A stretch of 23,685 nt of DNA from SKLM01 sp964450435. GTDB taxonomy: Bacteria > Chloroflexota > Anaerolineae > B4-G1. Under the pieces are notes generated by a model. That model was given only the letters and a program-made list of their open reading frames with translations, had not been told where the DNA came from and made no database searches. The stretch spans positions 1-23,685 of the forward strand of contig CAYVCX010000046.1 in NCBI GenBank assembly GCA_964450435.1. Reading direction: 5' to 3'. Below, one piece after another: positions 14,332 through 22,039 of this stretch. A program made the translations under genes and the position numbers. Each line of letters opens with the position of its first letter. Positions within the stretch are counted from its first letter, which is position 1.

Positions 14332-15978
14332 CTACTCCGTCGATAGATACGCTTGGTCAATGGAGGGCTTGAACTGGATGTCCAATTCCAGCCCACGCAC
14401 GTTCTGGCGAGCAGCGTAGATGGTTACCTCGTGATACAGAGGGGTGAACGGCACGTCCTCAGCCACGATTTCTTGTAGCTCCAGGTAGAACTCCCTGCGC
14501 TGATCGGTGTCCATCTCCGATTGAGCGGCCAACACCAGCTCATCGGCTCGCTCATTGGCGTAGCCGTAGCTGCGCCTCTGGTTCATGTCCCCGTCGCTCC
14601 ACACCCACCGTCCCATGAAGAAATCGGGATCACCGGTCATGAGTGTGTAGGGCATCATCGTCAGATTGTAGTCACCGTCTCTCAGTGCCTCACTCCAGGC
14701 ACCGCCCTCCAGCGTCTCGATCTGGACGTCCATCCCCACATCCGCCAGCCTCGCCTGCAGGATCTGAGCGATGTTCTCATACGGCCAACGCCCCAGTAAT
14801 CCGGAGTGAAGGATAAGCCTCACCTCCACCTGTTCGCCGTCCAACGCTTCCGCAGCCAGCGACCTGGCCTCCTCCAGATTGTAGCTGGGGGCGATGTCCG
14901 GGTGCACCCACTGCGTGGCGTGCGGTGTGATCACGCTCACACCGGGATCACCAAACCCGTAGAGGGTGCTGTCGACGAGGCCCTGACGGTCGACGGCCCT
15001 GCTAACCGCCTGACGCAGCCGCACATCATCGAACGGCGGCTTCCCACTGTTGAAGGTCAGGTAATGCGTTGTCGCTACCCCCTGCTCGAAGAGAACCAAA
15101 TCGTCATCGCCCTCTATGACGGACGCCTGCTCCGGCTGAAGCGAGCCGACGTCGGCGATGGCATCGATGTCTCCCGCCTGGAGAGCGGCCAGACGCGTCG
15201 TAGCGTCCGGGATGTACTTGAATGTCACCTCCGCCAGCTTGGCCGGTTCACCCCAGTAGTCATCATTCCGCCTGAGAACGATGCTGTCGTCCTCAATGTA
15301 CTCAACAAAGATGAACGGTCCCGTCCCCACAGGAGCCGTGGGTCGACCATCCTCCCCAACCGCGCCCGGAGACAGCATAGCACTGGAGAAGTACGCGATG
15401 AGCTGCGGCAGGTTCGGTGTAGGCTGCTCCATCAAGAACGCCACGGTATGCTCATCAACCTTCTCCAGCGAATCTAGATTCGGCAGCGTGGTCATATACT
15501 CCTCTTGGAGCTTGGGGATATTCAGCAGCACCGCGTCGGCGTTGAAAGGCGTCCCGTCGTGGAATGTCACCCCTTCCCGAAGATTGAACGTCCAGACAGT
15601 GCCATCTTCATTGGCCTCCCAGGAGGTGGCCAACACGGGCCGGGCGACCATGTCATTGTCCAGGATAACCAGTGGCTCCCAAACCCCCAACGACCCGTGC
15701 AGGAAGTACCAGGTGCCGGGCCCATCATACAGATCCCGTCCCAGGCCGATCGTTAAGGCCTGAGGCGGAGTGGGAGTGGGGCTCGGCTCTGGCATGGGTG
15801 TCTTCTCCTGTTCCTCAGTTGCGGTCGTCGGCTCTGGCACCGTGGCCTCCGGCTGTTCCGGAGCAACGGGGACCTCAGTGGGAGTCGCTGTCTGACAACT
15901 GCTGAGGCCCACAAGGGCGCTGACCATAGCTACGATGATTAGCAGGTTGTATAGTGATAGTGCGTTGTGTGACTTCAC
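14332..15978 (-). CDS. NikA-like/oligopeptide-type ABC substrate-binding lipoprotein
   Basis: This 548-residue SBP_bac_5 receptor has a signal peptide with lipobox LSSC (Cys28), then a Pro/Glu/Thr-rich linker that anchors it outside the membrane. Family blocks: LATSWEANEDGTVWTFNLREGVTFHDGTPFNADAVLLN, APVGTGPF, RRNDDYWGEPAKLAEVTFKYIPDATTRLAALQAGDIDAI, and DVRLRQAVSRAVDRQGLVDSTLYG. From memory, the stretch from GTGPF to the ALQAGDID block resembles E. coli NikA closely, but the NikA region holding its nickel-ligand His seems to read MMPYTLMTG here, without His. The metal mode may therefore differ, or the ligand may not be nickel. The GTG at 15978 has AGAGAGGAG seven bases upstream. It is the first gene of the receptor-B-C-methyltransferase set. 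Confidence 0.92.
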   Translation of the reverse strand: MKSHNALSLYNLLIIVAMVSALVGLSSCQTATPTEVPVAPEQPEATVPEPTTATEEQEKTPMPEPSPTPTPPQALTIGLGRDLYDGPGTWYFLHGSLGVWEPLVILDNDMVARPVLATSWEANEDGTVWTFNLREGVTFHDGTPFNADAVLLNIPKLQEEYMTTLPNLDSLEKVDEHTVAFLMEQPTPNLPQLIAYFSSAMLSPGAVGEDGRPTAPVGTGPFIFVEYIEDDSIVLRRNDDYWGEPAKLAEVTFKYIPDATTRLAALQAGDIDAIADVGSLQPEQASVIEGDDDLVLFEQGVATTHYLTFNSGKPPFDDVRLRQAVSRAVDRQGLVDSTLYGFGDPGVSVITPHATQWVHPDIAPSYNLEEARSLAAEALDGEQVEVRLILHSGLLGRWPYENIAQILQARLADVGMDVQIETLEGGAWSEALRDGDYNLTMMPYTLMTGDPDFFMGRWVWSDGDMNQRRSYGYANERADELVLAAQSEMDTDQRREFYLELQEIVAEDVPFTPLYHEVTIYAARQNVRGLELDIQFKPSIDQAYLSTE

Positions 15979-16100
15979 GGACGTACTCCTCTCTACGCGT
16001 TCTCGGCTTGTACCCTGCGTCCCTCGACACTTCCAATCCTGGCACGCTGACGTTCATGTGATCGCTGATATCCGTCGGGGTCGGAGACCCGGCTGCACCC

Positions 16101-16571
16101 TCATCGCGAATGCTGGTGATCGAGCGAACCGTGGTCGCTCTCCGGAGCACCCAGATGCTCCACCGCGCCGGCCAGGTCTCGGTTGGCTGCCTCCATCCTC
16201 GCGGCAGCTTCCTCGATGTGATCAGCCAGGTGTCCAGCACCAGCAGCTCGAGCCTGCTCAGCCCACCTACAGAACGATTCTGCATGTTCCGCGTTGTGCT
16301 CGATCCAGTGGGGGAGCAGCACCCGCAGCTTGTTCAGCAACTCTCCGCTCTCGGCCGTTGCCCCTTCGTCATGCGTGTGCTCGCCGTCGTGAGTATGACG
16401 GTGATGATGGTGACCATAGTGATTATGCTCTTGCTGCTCTGAAGCCGCCTCCAGCCCTGGCGACGCACCGCACGACACGCACTTCGTCTCTCCGTCGATG
16501 AGGATCACCCGCCCACCGCATTCCGGGCAGGTGAGGGCGGTATGCTCTCCACAACCACACTCCAGGCACAT
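16101..16571 (-). CDS. Cys- and His-rich zinc-ribbon protein (putative metal-binding protein)
   Basis: I do not recognise a named family. The 156-residue protein has seven Cys in its first 34 residues (2, 5, 7, 15, 18, 31, 34), including CPECGG and CVSCGA, a zinc-ribbon layout. Residues about 47-70 form a His-rich linker (HNHYGHHHHRHTHDGEHTHDE), like those of nickel/zinc chaperones and sensors. Residues about 75-145 look helical (LLNKLRVLLPHWIEHNAEHAESFCRWAEQA), with repeated His/Glu, and the C-terminus reads DHQHSR. The ATG at 16571 has GAGAGGAG upstream. It has a perfect consensus promoter and a palindrome over its transcription start. It is followed by the NikA-like receptor after 122 bp. 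A role in metal storage or delivery is inferred. Confidence 0.85.
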   Translation of the reverse strand: MCLECGCGEHTALTCPECGGRVILIDGETKCVSCGASPGLEAASEQQEHNHYGHHHHRHTHDGEHTHDEGATAESGELLNKLRVLLPHWIEHNAEHAESFCRWAEQARAAGAGHLADHIEEAAARMEAANRDLAGAVEHLGAPESDHGSLDHQHSR

Positions 16572-16607
16572 TGCTCGTCTCTCCTCTCAGATCGAGGTCA
16601 TGATTGA

Positions 16608-16621
16608 TGCAAATGATTGCA
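16608..16621 (-). promoter_or_regulatory. Candidate Fur/Zur-like operator
   Basis: TGCAA (16608-16612), ATGA, then TTGCA (16617-16621) form a perfect 5-4-5 inverted repeat covering roughly +3 to +16 of the transcript. TGCAAAT-type half-sites are known for some Fur/Mur/Irr-group boxes. Its position would let a bound repressor block the consensus promoter. Confidence 0.45.
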
Positions 16622-16630
16622 ACAGCGATC

Positions 16631-16659
16631 ATTATACAACAAGCTGGAGCCTGTGTCAA
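16631..16659 (-). promoter_or_regulatory. Perfect consensus sigma-70 promoter for the Cys/His-rich gene
   Basis: On the - strand, TTGACA (16659-16654) and TATAAT (16636-16631) are separated by exactly 17 bp. It is the strongest promoter in the window, driving transcription from about 16624 toward 16571. A promoter this strong usually needs a repressor, which fits the palindrome just downstream. Confidence 0.9.
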
Positions 16660-16672
16660 GAACGAAGAAACC

Positions 16673-16701
16673 AAAAAACCCCGGGATTGAACCCCCGGGG
16701 T
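16673..16701 (-). terminator. Rho-independent terminator of folC
   Basis: On the - strand, ACCCCGGG (16701-16694, written as paired with CCCGGGGT) forms an 8-bp GC-rich stem with 16685-16678 around an 8-base loop. TTTTTT follows at 16678-16673. It lies 27 bp after the folC stop and insulates the consensus promoter of the next gene. Confidence 0.93.
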
Positions 16702-16727
16702 CTTCGCTCCGCCTCCCTGCAGATTAG

Positions 16728-18077
16728 CTATTCCCCATCGTTGTCCGGCACAGGGCTGCCTGCGTGACGCGCCCACGCCTCCCGTAGATCCGCTACCAGA
16801 AAGATCGAGCCCGTCGCCAACAACCCGTTGTCGGGGTCCATCATCGCCAGCGCGCGCTCCAGCGACTTCCGCACGTTCAAACTGACCTCCGCCCCGCCCC
16901 CGACCCCCGCCACGATGTCCGCCAGCTCAATCGGCGCCATTGCCCGCGGATGCTTGGCCCGGGTGACGATGGTGTAGTCACTGATCGGCACCAGCGCCTC
17001 CAGCATCCCGGCGATATCCTTGTCCATCGATGCCCCGAACACCATCACCCAGCTCCGCTCGGGGAACCACTCCCTCAACGCCCCCCGCAGCGTCCGCGCC
17101 GAGTACGGGTTATGCGCGCAGTCCACCACCACCAGGGGGTCCTGGCTCAGAATCTCCAGTCGTCCCGGCCATTCGACCCCTCGCAGCCCCTCCTGCACCG
17201 CTGCCGCGGGCAACTCAAAGTTCCGCTCGCGAAGCAGGTCGAGCGCCGCGACGGCGCTGGCGGCGTTTTCCAGTTGGTGGCGTCCCAACAGCGGAATCCA
17301 ATACTCGCCGTCCAACGCTGAACCCCCGCCTGCAATCCGTCGCACCGTGAACGACTGGCCCTCTCTGTCGGCCGGGCCTGCCTCGTAATCCCAGTCCCGG
17401 CAGACCTCCATCAGCGGCGAGCCCCGCCGCTGGCCGATCTCTTCCAACGCCTGGATCGCCTCGGCACGCTGCGGAGCCGTCACCGTGGGGATGCCCGCCT
17501 TGATGATGCCGCCCTTCTCCCGCGCGATCTCACCCAATGTGTCCCCCAGCAGATACGTATGATCGCGGCTGATCGACGTGATCACCGCCACCTCGGGACG
17601 CAGGACGTTCGTCGCATCCAGCCGCCCCCCGAGGCCCACCTCTACCACGGCAATATCCACATCAGAGCGGCCAAAATACAGGAATCCCATCGTCGTGATG
17701 ACCTCAAACGTTGTCAACTCCGGGGTGCGCTCAACCAGCGGGCGCAGCTCCTCCACCAGCGCCACAACCTCGCCTCGGCCGATCTTCGCTCCGCCCGCTC
17801 GAATCCTCTCCCGAAACGTGTGGAGATGCGGCGACGTGTACAACGCCGTGCGGTATTCCGCAGCCCGCAGGCACGACTCAATCATCGCTGCCGTGGATCC
17901 TTTCCCCTTCGTGCCGGCGATGTGCACCGACGGGAAATCCCTGTGCGGATTCCCCACCGCCTCCAACATGCGCTCGACCCGGGAGAGATCGAACACCTCC
18001 GGAGTATAACGCTTCACCCGTTTCGTCTCGTAGTCAGTCAGCCCGTGAAGATACGCGATAGCCTCGACGTAGTCCAC
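16728..18077 (-). CDS. folC: Bifunctional folylpolyglutamate synthase / dihydrofolate synthase
   Basis: This cytosolic Mur-ligase-family enzyme adds glutamate to dihydropteroate and to folates using ATP. In 449 residues: VEAIAYLHGL at the start, P-loop GTKGKGSTAA (55-64), YTSPHLHTFRERIR (folate-binding loop), VVEVGLGGRLDATNV, SRDHTYLLGDTLGEIAREKGGII, LLGRHQLENAASAVAAL, then the C-domain with VDCAHNPYSARTL and FGASMDKDI. Length is normal. The GTG at 18077 is preferred: AGGAG lies four bases upstream, and it gives the usual N-terminus just before YxEAxxYL. A GTG at 18104 would add nine residues but has no ribosome site. It is a single-gene unit with a strong terminator and diverges from the lipoprotein gene at 18482. 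Confidence 0.96.
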   Translation of the reverse strand: MDYVEAIAYLHGLTDYETKRVKRYTPEVFDLSRVERMLEAVGNPHRDFPSVHIAGTKGKGSTAAMIESCLRAAEYRTALYTSPHLHTFRERIRAGGAKIGRGEVVALVEELRPLVERTPELTTFEVITTMGFLYFGRSDVDIAVVEVGLGGRLDATNVLRPEVAVITSISRDHTYLLGDTLGEIAREKGGIIKAGIPTVTAPQRAEAIQALEEIGQRRGSPLMEVCRDWDYEAGPADREGQSFTVRRIAGGGSALDGEYWIPLLGRHQLENAASAVAALDLLRERNFELPAAAVQEGLRGVEWPGRLEILSQDPLVVVDCAHNPYSARTLRGALREWFPERSWVMVFGASMDKDIAGMLEALVPISDYTIVTRAKHPRAMAPIELADIVAGVGGGAEVSLNVRKSLERALAMMDPDNGLLATGSIFLVADLREAWARHAGSPVPDNDGE

Positions 18078-18481
18078 AATTCTCCTGGTCTCCTGATCGC
18101 TCACTAGCTATGCCGCATGACAATCCAGCACCTTCGCAGAAGCCAACCGAGGCTGGCCCTACGCTTCGGCCTCCGCTTCTCAGCCCCTGCGGCACTGGAC
18201 GGATGCTCGTCCGTCTTTGTGCCCTCGCACCCGGCCACAGATTGTACTGATTCCATCGCCGAGTGCAAGTCACTGAGGCGTGCCATCCTGTCGAGACTCT
18301 CCGAAAGGAGAACCACCCCACCCCCTCCCCCGGTCCGTCGTTGCCAGGAGCGCAGCGACGAAGCAGCTTCCCTTCTCTCCATCCACATCCAACCACAGCC
18401 TTCCTTGCGCCCCTCGGCCCACCTGATTTCCCAATTCGGCGAATCGTGGTACACTTTCCACAGCCTAGGAGGTGAATCACG
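18078..18481. other. Divergent intergenic region between folC and the Ig-repeat lipoprotein
   Basis: No gene was recognised. It holds small inverted repeats: GACGGA/TCCGTC around a 6-base spacer near 18198-18217, and TCTCC-GAAA-GGAGA near 18298-18312. It also contains the promoter of the + strand lipoprotein (18428-18455). No clear folC promoter was identified. Confidence 0.45.
18428..18455 (+). promoter_or_regulatory. Promoter of the Ig-repeat lipoprotein gene
   Basis: TACACT (18450-18455) has an extended TGG just before it. TTCCCA (18428-18433), 16 bp upstream, is a weak -35. Transcription would start near 18462, only a few bases before the AGGAGGTGA ribosome site at 18467-18475, so the leader is very short. 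Confidence 0.5.
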
Positions 18482-19738
18482 TTGCAAAAACGGTGTCTTC
18501 TTTTAGCTATCATCGCTACCCTCCCCTTGCTGTTGACCGCTTGTGGCGAGGAGCCGCTCCTAACCAGCGTGTCTTTCGACCGGGATCGTATCACCCCCAA
18601 CGCAGATGGCCACACCGACGCCCTGAAGATCACCTACAATCTCAATCGCGGCGCCGAGGTCTCCATCGTGTTCTACGACCAGCAGGACAACCGCTACACC
18701 TTCCGCGACCGTGCCTATCGCGGCCCATCCGTCGACCGGCCCTATGAGGTCCTCTTCTCAGGCGTCGTCGATAGCTACACCCTGCCCGGGGAGTCCTTCG
18801 ACGAGTTTGACGTAAAGAGGCGCGTCCTGCAGGACGGGGACTACACGTGGACCATCGAGGCCACCGACCGGGCGGGCCGCACCGAACACGTAACCGGCAC
18901 CCTCACCATCGCCGACGCCGACACCACCCTACCCGAACTGCGAAACTTCTCCGTCTCGCCGCCCGTCTTCACCCCCAATCGCGACGGCATCAGCGACCGA
19001 GCCAAGATCAACGTCTCCTTGTCCAAGGCGGATACCTCCCTATCCGTCTACCTCCTGGACGAGAACGGTATCCGCTATCCCGTGGAGCGAGATGCGCAGA
19101 CCCTGGCCCGCGAGGGAGAACCTGGCCTCTACGCCTTCGACTACGACGCCGGCGTCGACGATGGCGCCCAGCCGCCCCCGGACGGCACCTACATCGTCTA
19201 CGCCGAGGCCCAGGACCCCGTCGGCCAGCACACCGTGGCGACCAGCACCCTCACCATCCAGGACGGCGGCCTTCCCATGGCCTACCTCTATCGCGGCGAG
19301 GTGAAGTGGTCCGCCACCAGCGTGCCCATCGGCGACACCCTTGTCTTCACCCTCACCGTGGAGAACGACGGGGCCGCTCCCATCCGCACCAGCGGCCCCC
19401 CGCCCGGCACTGTCTACGACAGCGATCAGAACTACGCCACCCTCGGTGAGTACATTCAGTCGGGCGTCTTCCGCATGGGCATCCACTGCGAGAACGCCAC
19501 CATCAACTACCCGTGGCGCTGGGCCGTCGGCGACGCCACCGTCCTGGAGGAGAGAGACGGGTATCTCTACCTCCCTCCCTTCACCCGCGCCGTGGTCACT
19601 GGAGGGATTCGCTTCGTCGATGCCATGGGAGCCCGTAATCCCCAGTACTGCTGGGCGGGGCTGATCCACGAGGATGTGGAGATCTCACCGGTCAATGATC
19701 GCGTCGACCCAGTCTCGCTGTTCATTCAGGTCCCGTAG
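18482..19738 (+). CDS. Lipoprotein with FlgD-like Ig repeats, function unknown
   Basis: The 418-residue exported protein has signal MQKRCLLLAIIATLPLLLTAC, with lipobox LTAC (Cys21). Two related beta-rich repeats follow. The first (about 28-145) contains ITPNADGHTDALKITYNL and ends DGDYTWTIEATDRAGRTEHVTGTLTI. The second (about 150-260) contains FTPNRDGISDRAKINVSL and ends DGTYIVYAEAQDPVGQHTVATSTLTI. TPNxDGxxD with a closing DGxYxxxxxAxD is the FlgD-Ig / CHU_C-like signature. A third domain (about 265-418) has no assigned family and two or three Cys. The TTG at 18482 is chosen for its strong AGGAGGTGA site nine bases upstream. Role unknown, probably structural or binding at the cell surface. 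It precedes the phn operon by 321 bp. Confidence 0.85.
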   Translation: MQKRCLLLAIIATLPLLLTACGEEPLLTSVSFDRDRITPNADGHTDALKITYNLNRGAEVSIVFYDQQDNRYTFRDRAYRGPSVDRPYEVLFSGVVDSYTLPGESFDEFDVKRRVLQDGDYTWTIEATDRAGRTEHVTGTLTIADADTTLPELRNFSVSPPVFTPNRDGISDRAKINVSLSKADTSLSVYLLDENGIRYPVERDAQTLAREGEPGLYAFDYDAGVDDGAQPPPDGTYIVYAEAQDPVGQHTVATSTLTIQDGGLPMAYLYRGEVKWSATSVPIGDTLVFTLTVENDGAAPIRTSGPPPGTVYDSDQNYATLGEYIQSGVFRMGIHCENATINYPWRWAVGDATVLEERDGYLYLPPFTRAVVTGGIRFVDAMGARNPQYCWAGLIHEDVEISPVNDRVDPVSLFIQVP

Positions 19739-20059
19739 GGTCGTGAGGCGCGTCTCCCTCCCGACTTGCACGTCGTCTTCTTGGGGTATATCATACAGGC
19801 CTGGGCCGCTTGTGCTCCACCTGACCCGGTCAGAGTGCGCCCGTGGCAGACGTATGCAACGCACACAGCCACACGTGCGACAACACACTGGGCAGGACAG
19901 GCTTTCCCGCCTGCAATCGATCGCAGCCCGGCCGCGACGCAGAAAGGAGGAATCGGTAGGAAACATCTCAACAGCGCCGTCACACTCGAAGATAGGCCAT
20001 TGGTAATCCTGTACTTGGTTCATACTGAGTGCTAGAGTTCAAAGGGAGGCAGTACAGAA
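19739..20059 (+). other. Gene-free region upstream of phnD
   Basis: No gene was recognised. It contains a promoter candidate at 19766-19794 and ends with GGGAGG at 20044-20049, ten bases before the phnD ATG. The leader from that promoter would be about 260 nt. No known riboswitch was recognised. Confidence 0.45.
19766..19794 (+). promoter_or_regulatory. Candidate promoter of the phn operon
   Basis: TTGCAC (19766-19771) and TATCAT (19789-19794) are separated by 17 bp, matching the consensus at 4/6 and 4/6 positions. A weaker alternative -10-like CATACT lies near 20022. No PhoB-type direct repeats were seen. Confidence 0.35.
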
Positions 20060-20977
20060 ATGTCTAGGAAGATTCTTGCAGCTATGCTGACGCTCATCTT
20101 GGTCGGAACCTTCGTCGCCCTGAGCGGCTGTGGTTCCGGAGGCGCTGAGTTGGGCGCCTCGGAGGAGAACCCCGTCGTCTGGTCCTTCGTCCCCTCGGGG
20201 GAGACAGAACAGGTGGCCGCCGGCGCCCGGGACGTGGCCGATCTCCTCCACGATGAGACCGGGTTGTACTTCGACACCAACGTCGCCACCGAGTACGCTG
20301 GCGTCATCGAGGCCATGTGTAGCGATCCGCCGTCGGCCCACGTGGGCTCCCTCGCCACCTTCGCCTACGTGCTCGCCCACGAGCGCTGCGGTGTCGAGGC
20401 CGAGCTGGTTGCCACCCGGTATGGGTCGCCCGTCTACAACGGGCAGCTCATAACCCTGGCAGACAGCGGCATCAACAGCATTGCGGACCTGGAGGGGAAG
20501 ACCTTCTGCCGCGTCGATCCCCTCTCCACCAGCGGCTGGATCATCCCCAGCCTATCCATGCGGGCCCAGGGAATCGACCCGCAGACGGACCTGGCCCAGG
20601 TCGTCGATGCCGGCAGCCACGATGCCGTCGTCGCCGCCGTCTACAACGGTGACTGCGACGCCGGGGCCACCTACGTCGACGCCCGCGGGACGCTCGAGGA
20701 CGAGCATCCCGACGTCATGGACAAAATCGTCGTCTTCCACGTCACCGCCGATATCCCCAACGACGGCGTCCAGTTCGCCCCTGGGGTGGACGAAGAATTG
20801 AAGAACCAGATCGTGGAGGGACTCCTCGCTATCGCAGAGACTGAGGAAGGCCAGGACGCCCTCGACACGGCCTACAGCTGGGCCGGCCTGGTGAAGCAGG
20901 GCGACGAGTTCTACGATCCATTCCGCCAGGTCTTGCAGGCCTCGGGTGTCAGCATCGAGGAGCTGCAGGGCGACTAA
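20060..20977 (+). CDS. phnD: Phosphonate/phosphite-type ABC transporter substrate-binding lipoprotein
   Basis: The 305-residue receptor has signal MSRKILAAMLTLILVGTF and lipobox LSGC (Cys24). PhnD-family features: VWSFVPSGETEQV at the mature N-terminus, EAMCSDPPSAHVGSLATFAYVLAHE, then the ligand-pocket stretch FCRVDPLSTSGWIIPSLSMRAQGIDP. The Ser-Thr-Ser-Gly of this stretch normally caps the phosphonate group. DAGATYVDAR and IPNDGVQFAPGVDEELK follow. It captures an oxyanion-type solute outside the membrane for PhnC/PhnE. Whether this is phosphonate, phosphite or another ligand cannot be told. The ATG at 20060 has GGGAGG ten bases upstream. A strong hairpin follows the stop. Confidence 0.92.
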   Translation: MSRKILAAMLTLILVGTFVALSGCGSGGAELGASEENPVVWSFVPSGETEQVAAGARDVADLLHDETGLYFDTNVATEYAGVIEAMCSDPPSAHVGSLATFAYVLAHERCGVEAELVATRYGSPVYNGQLITLADSGINSIADLEGKTFCRVDPLSTSGWIIPSLSMRAQGIDPQTDLAQVVDAGSHDAVVAAVYNGDCDAGATYVDARGTLEDEHPDVMDKIVVFHVTADIPNDGVQFAPGVDEELKNQIVEGLLAIAETEEGQDALDTAYSWAGLVKQGDEFYDPFRQVLQASGVSIEELQGD

Positions 20978-21250
20978 CCCCCGCAGACGCAGTCTCTCCT
21001 CGGCGTGGATCTGGCGATCCACGCCGAGGATGGAGATCTGACCACCCTCCCACACAGGTTGGGGATCTCCTGAGTCTCGTCTTGCGGCCGACCCTAATCT
21101 CTTCTGCACAGAGGGGGGACATCTCCCCTCCCTGTCCGTACAGCCTCGCATCATCCTGAGCGTGTCTAAGGGCGCGGTTCGTGGCCTCCCGTCTTTGCGC
21201 ACGCCCGGCATGTCTATTGTTGCGCCTCGAGTTGATCGAAGGGAGAAAGC
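20978..21250 (+). other. phnD-phnC intercistronic region
   Basis: This 273-bp gap holds a perfect 15-bp stem-loop (20997-21030) and a smaller 6-bp hairpin (21111-21116 with 21125-21130). It ends with GGGAG five bases before phnC. No gene and no clear extra promoter were found. Confidence 0.6.
20997..21030 (+). repeat. Perfect 15-bp stem-loop after phnD
   Basis: TCCTCGGCGTGGATC (20997-21011) and GATCCACGCCGAGGA (21016-21030) are exact complements around the loop TGGC, beginning 19 nt after the phnD stop. No T-run follows, so it is more likely an mRNA-stabilising or partial-termination element than a full terminator. Confidence 0.88.
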
Positions 21251-22039
21251 ATGCTTGAGGTCAAGAATCTGACCAAGATCTACGAGGACGGAACCGTCGC
21301 TTTGCGAGACGTCAGCTTCACCGTGGAGGAAGGCGAGTTTCTGATCATCATCGGCCTCAGTGGGTCGGGCAAGTCGACGCTCCTGAGATGCATCAACCGT
21401 CTCATCGAGCCCACCGAGGGCCAGGTCATCTGGAACGGGGAGGACATCACAGCGGCCGATCCCAAGAAGCTCCGGAGGATTCGCCGCAGGATTGGGATGG
21501 TCTTTCAGCACTTCAATCTCGTCAGGCGCTCCACCGTTATGACCAATGTCCTGAGCGGACGGCTCGGCTACGTCAACCAGTGGCCCAGCTTGCTCCATCG
21601 GTTCCCTAAGAAGGATCGAGAGAAGGCAGCGGCCGCTCTGGAGCGCCTCGGCATCGCCGACCAGGCCCACAAACGGGCAGACGAGCTCAGCGGCGGGCAG
21701 CAGCAGCGTGTCGGCATCGCGCGAGCGCTCATGCAAGACCCAGAGATGATCCTGGCCGACGAACCCGTAGCCAGCCTCGACCCGGTCCTCGCCCACTCCA
21801 TACTCGATCGCCTGGAACAGCTGAATCAGGAGGAGGATATGACTATCCTCTGCAGCCTGCACTACCTCGACTTGATCCAGAAGTACGCCTCGCGCGTCAT
21901 AGGACTTCGCGGCGGACGCATTGTCTACCGGGGGTCCCGGGAGGAGATTCGCGCCATGACGGACGCCGAGTTCAAGGAGATCTACGGTGAGGAGGCGATC
22001 CGGGTCAGCGCCGGTACGGCACAGGGAGGATCGGCCTGA
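21251..22039 (+). CDS. phnC: Phosphonate-type ABC transporter ATP-binding protein
   Basis: This 262-residue cytosolic ATPase energises the PhnD/PhnE importer. Walker A is GLSGSGKST (35-43), the Q-loop is MVFQHFNLV, the signature is LSGGQQQR (146-153) and Walker B is MILADEP (166-172) with SLDP next. CSLHYLDLIQKYASRVIGLRGG matches the PhnC-type H-loop region, as does NVLSGRLGYVNQWPSLLHRFPKKDR. Length is normal. The ATG at 21251 has GGGAG five bases upstream. Its TGA overlaps the phnE ATG by one base (TGATG at 22037-22041), so the two are translationally coupled. Confidence 0.96.
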   Translation: MLEVKNLTKIYEDGTVALRDVSFTVEEGEFLIIIGLSGSGKSTLLRCINRLIEPTEGQVIWNGEDITAADPKKLRRIRRRIGMVFQHFNLVRRSTVMTNVLSGRLGYVNQWPSLLHRFPKKDREKAAAALERLGIADQAHKRADELSGGQQQRVGIARALMQDPEMILADEPVASLDPVLAHSILDRLEQLNQEEDMTILCSLHYLDLIQKYASRVIGLRGGRIVYRGSREEIRAMTDAEFKEIYGEEAIRVSAGTAQGGSA

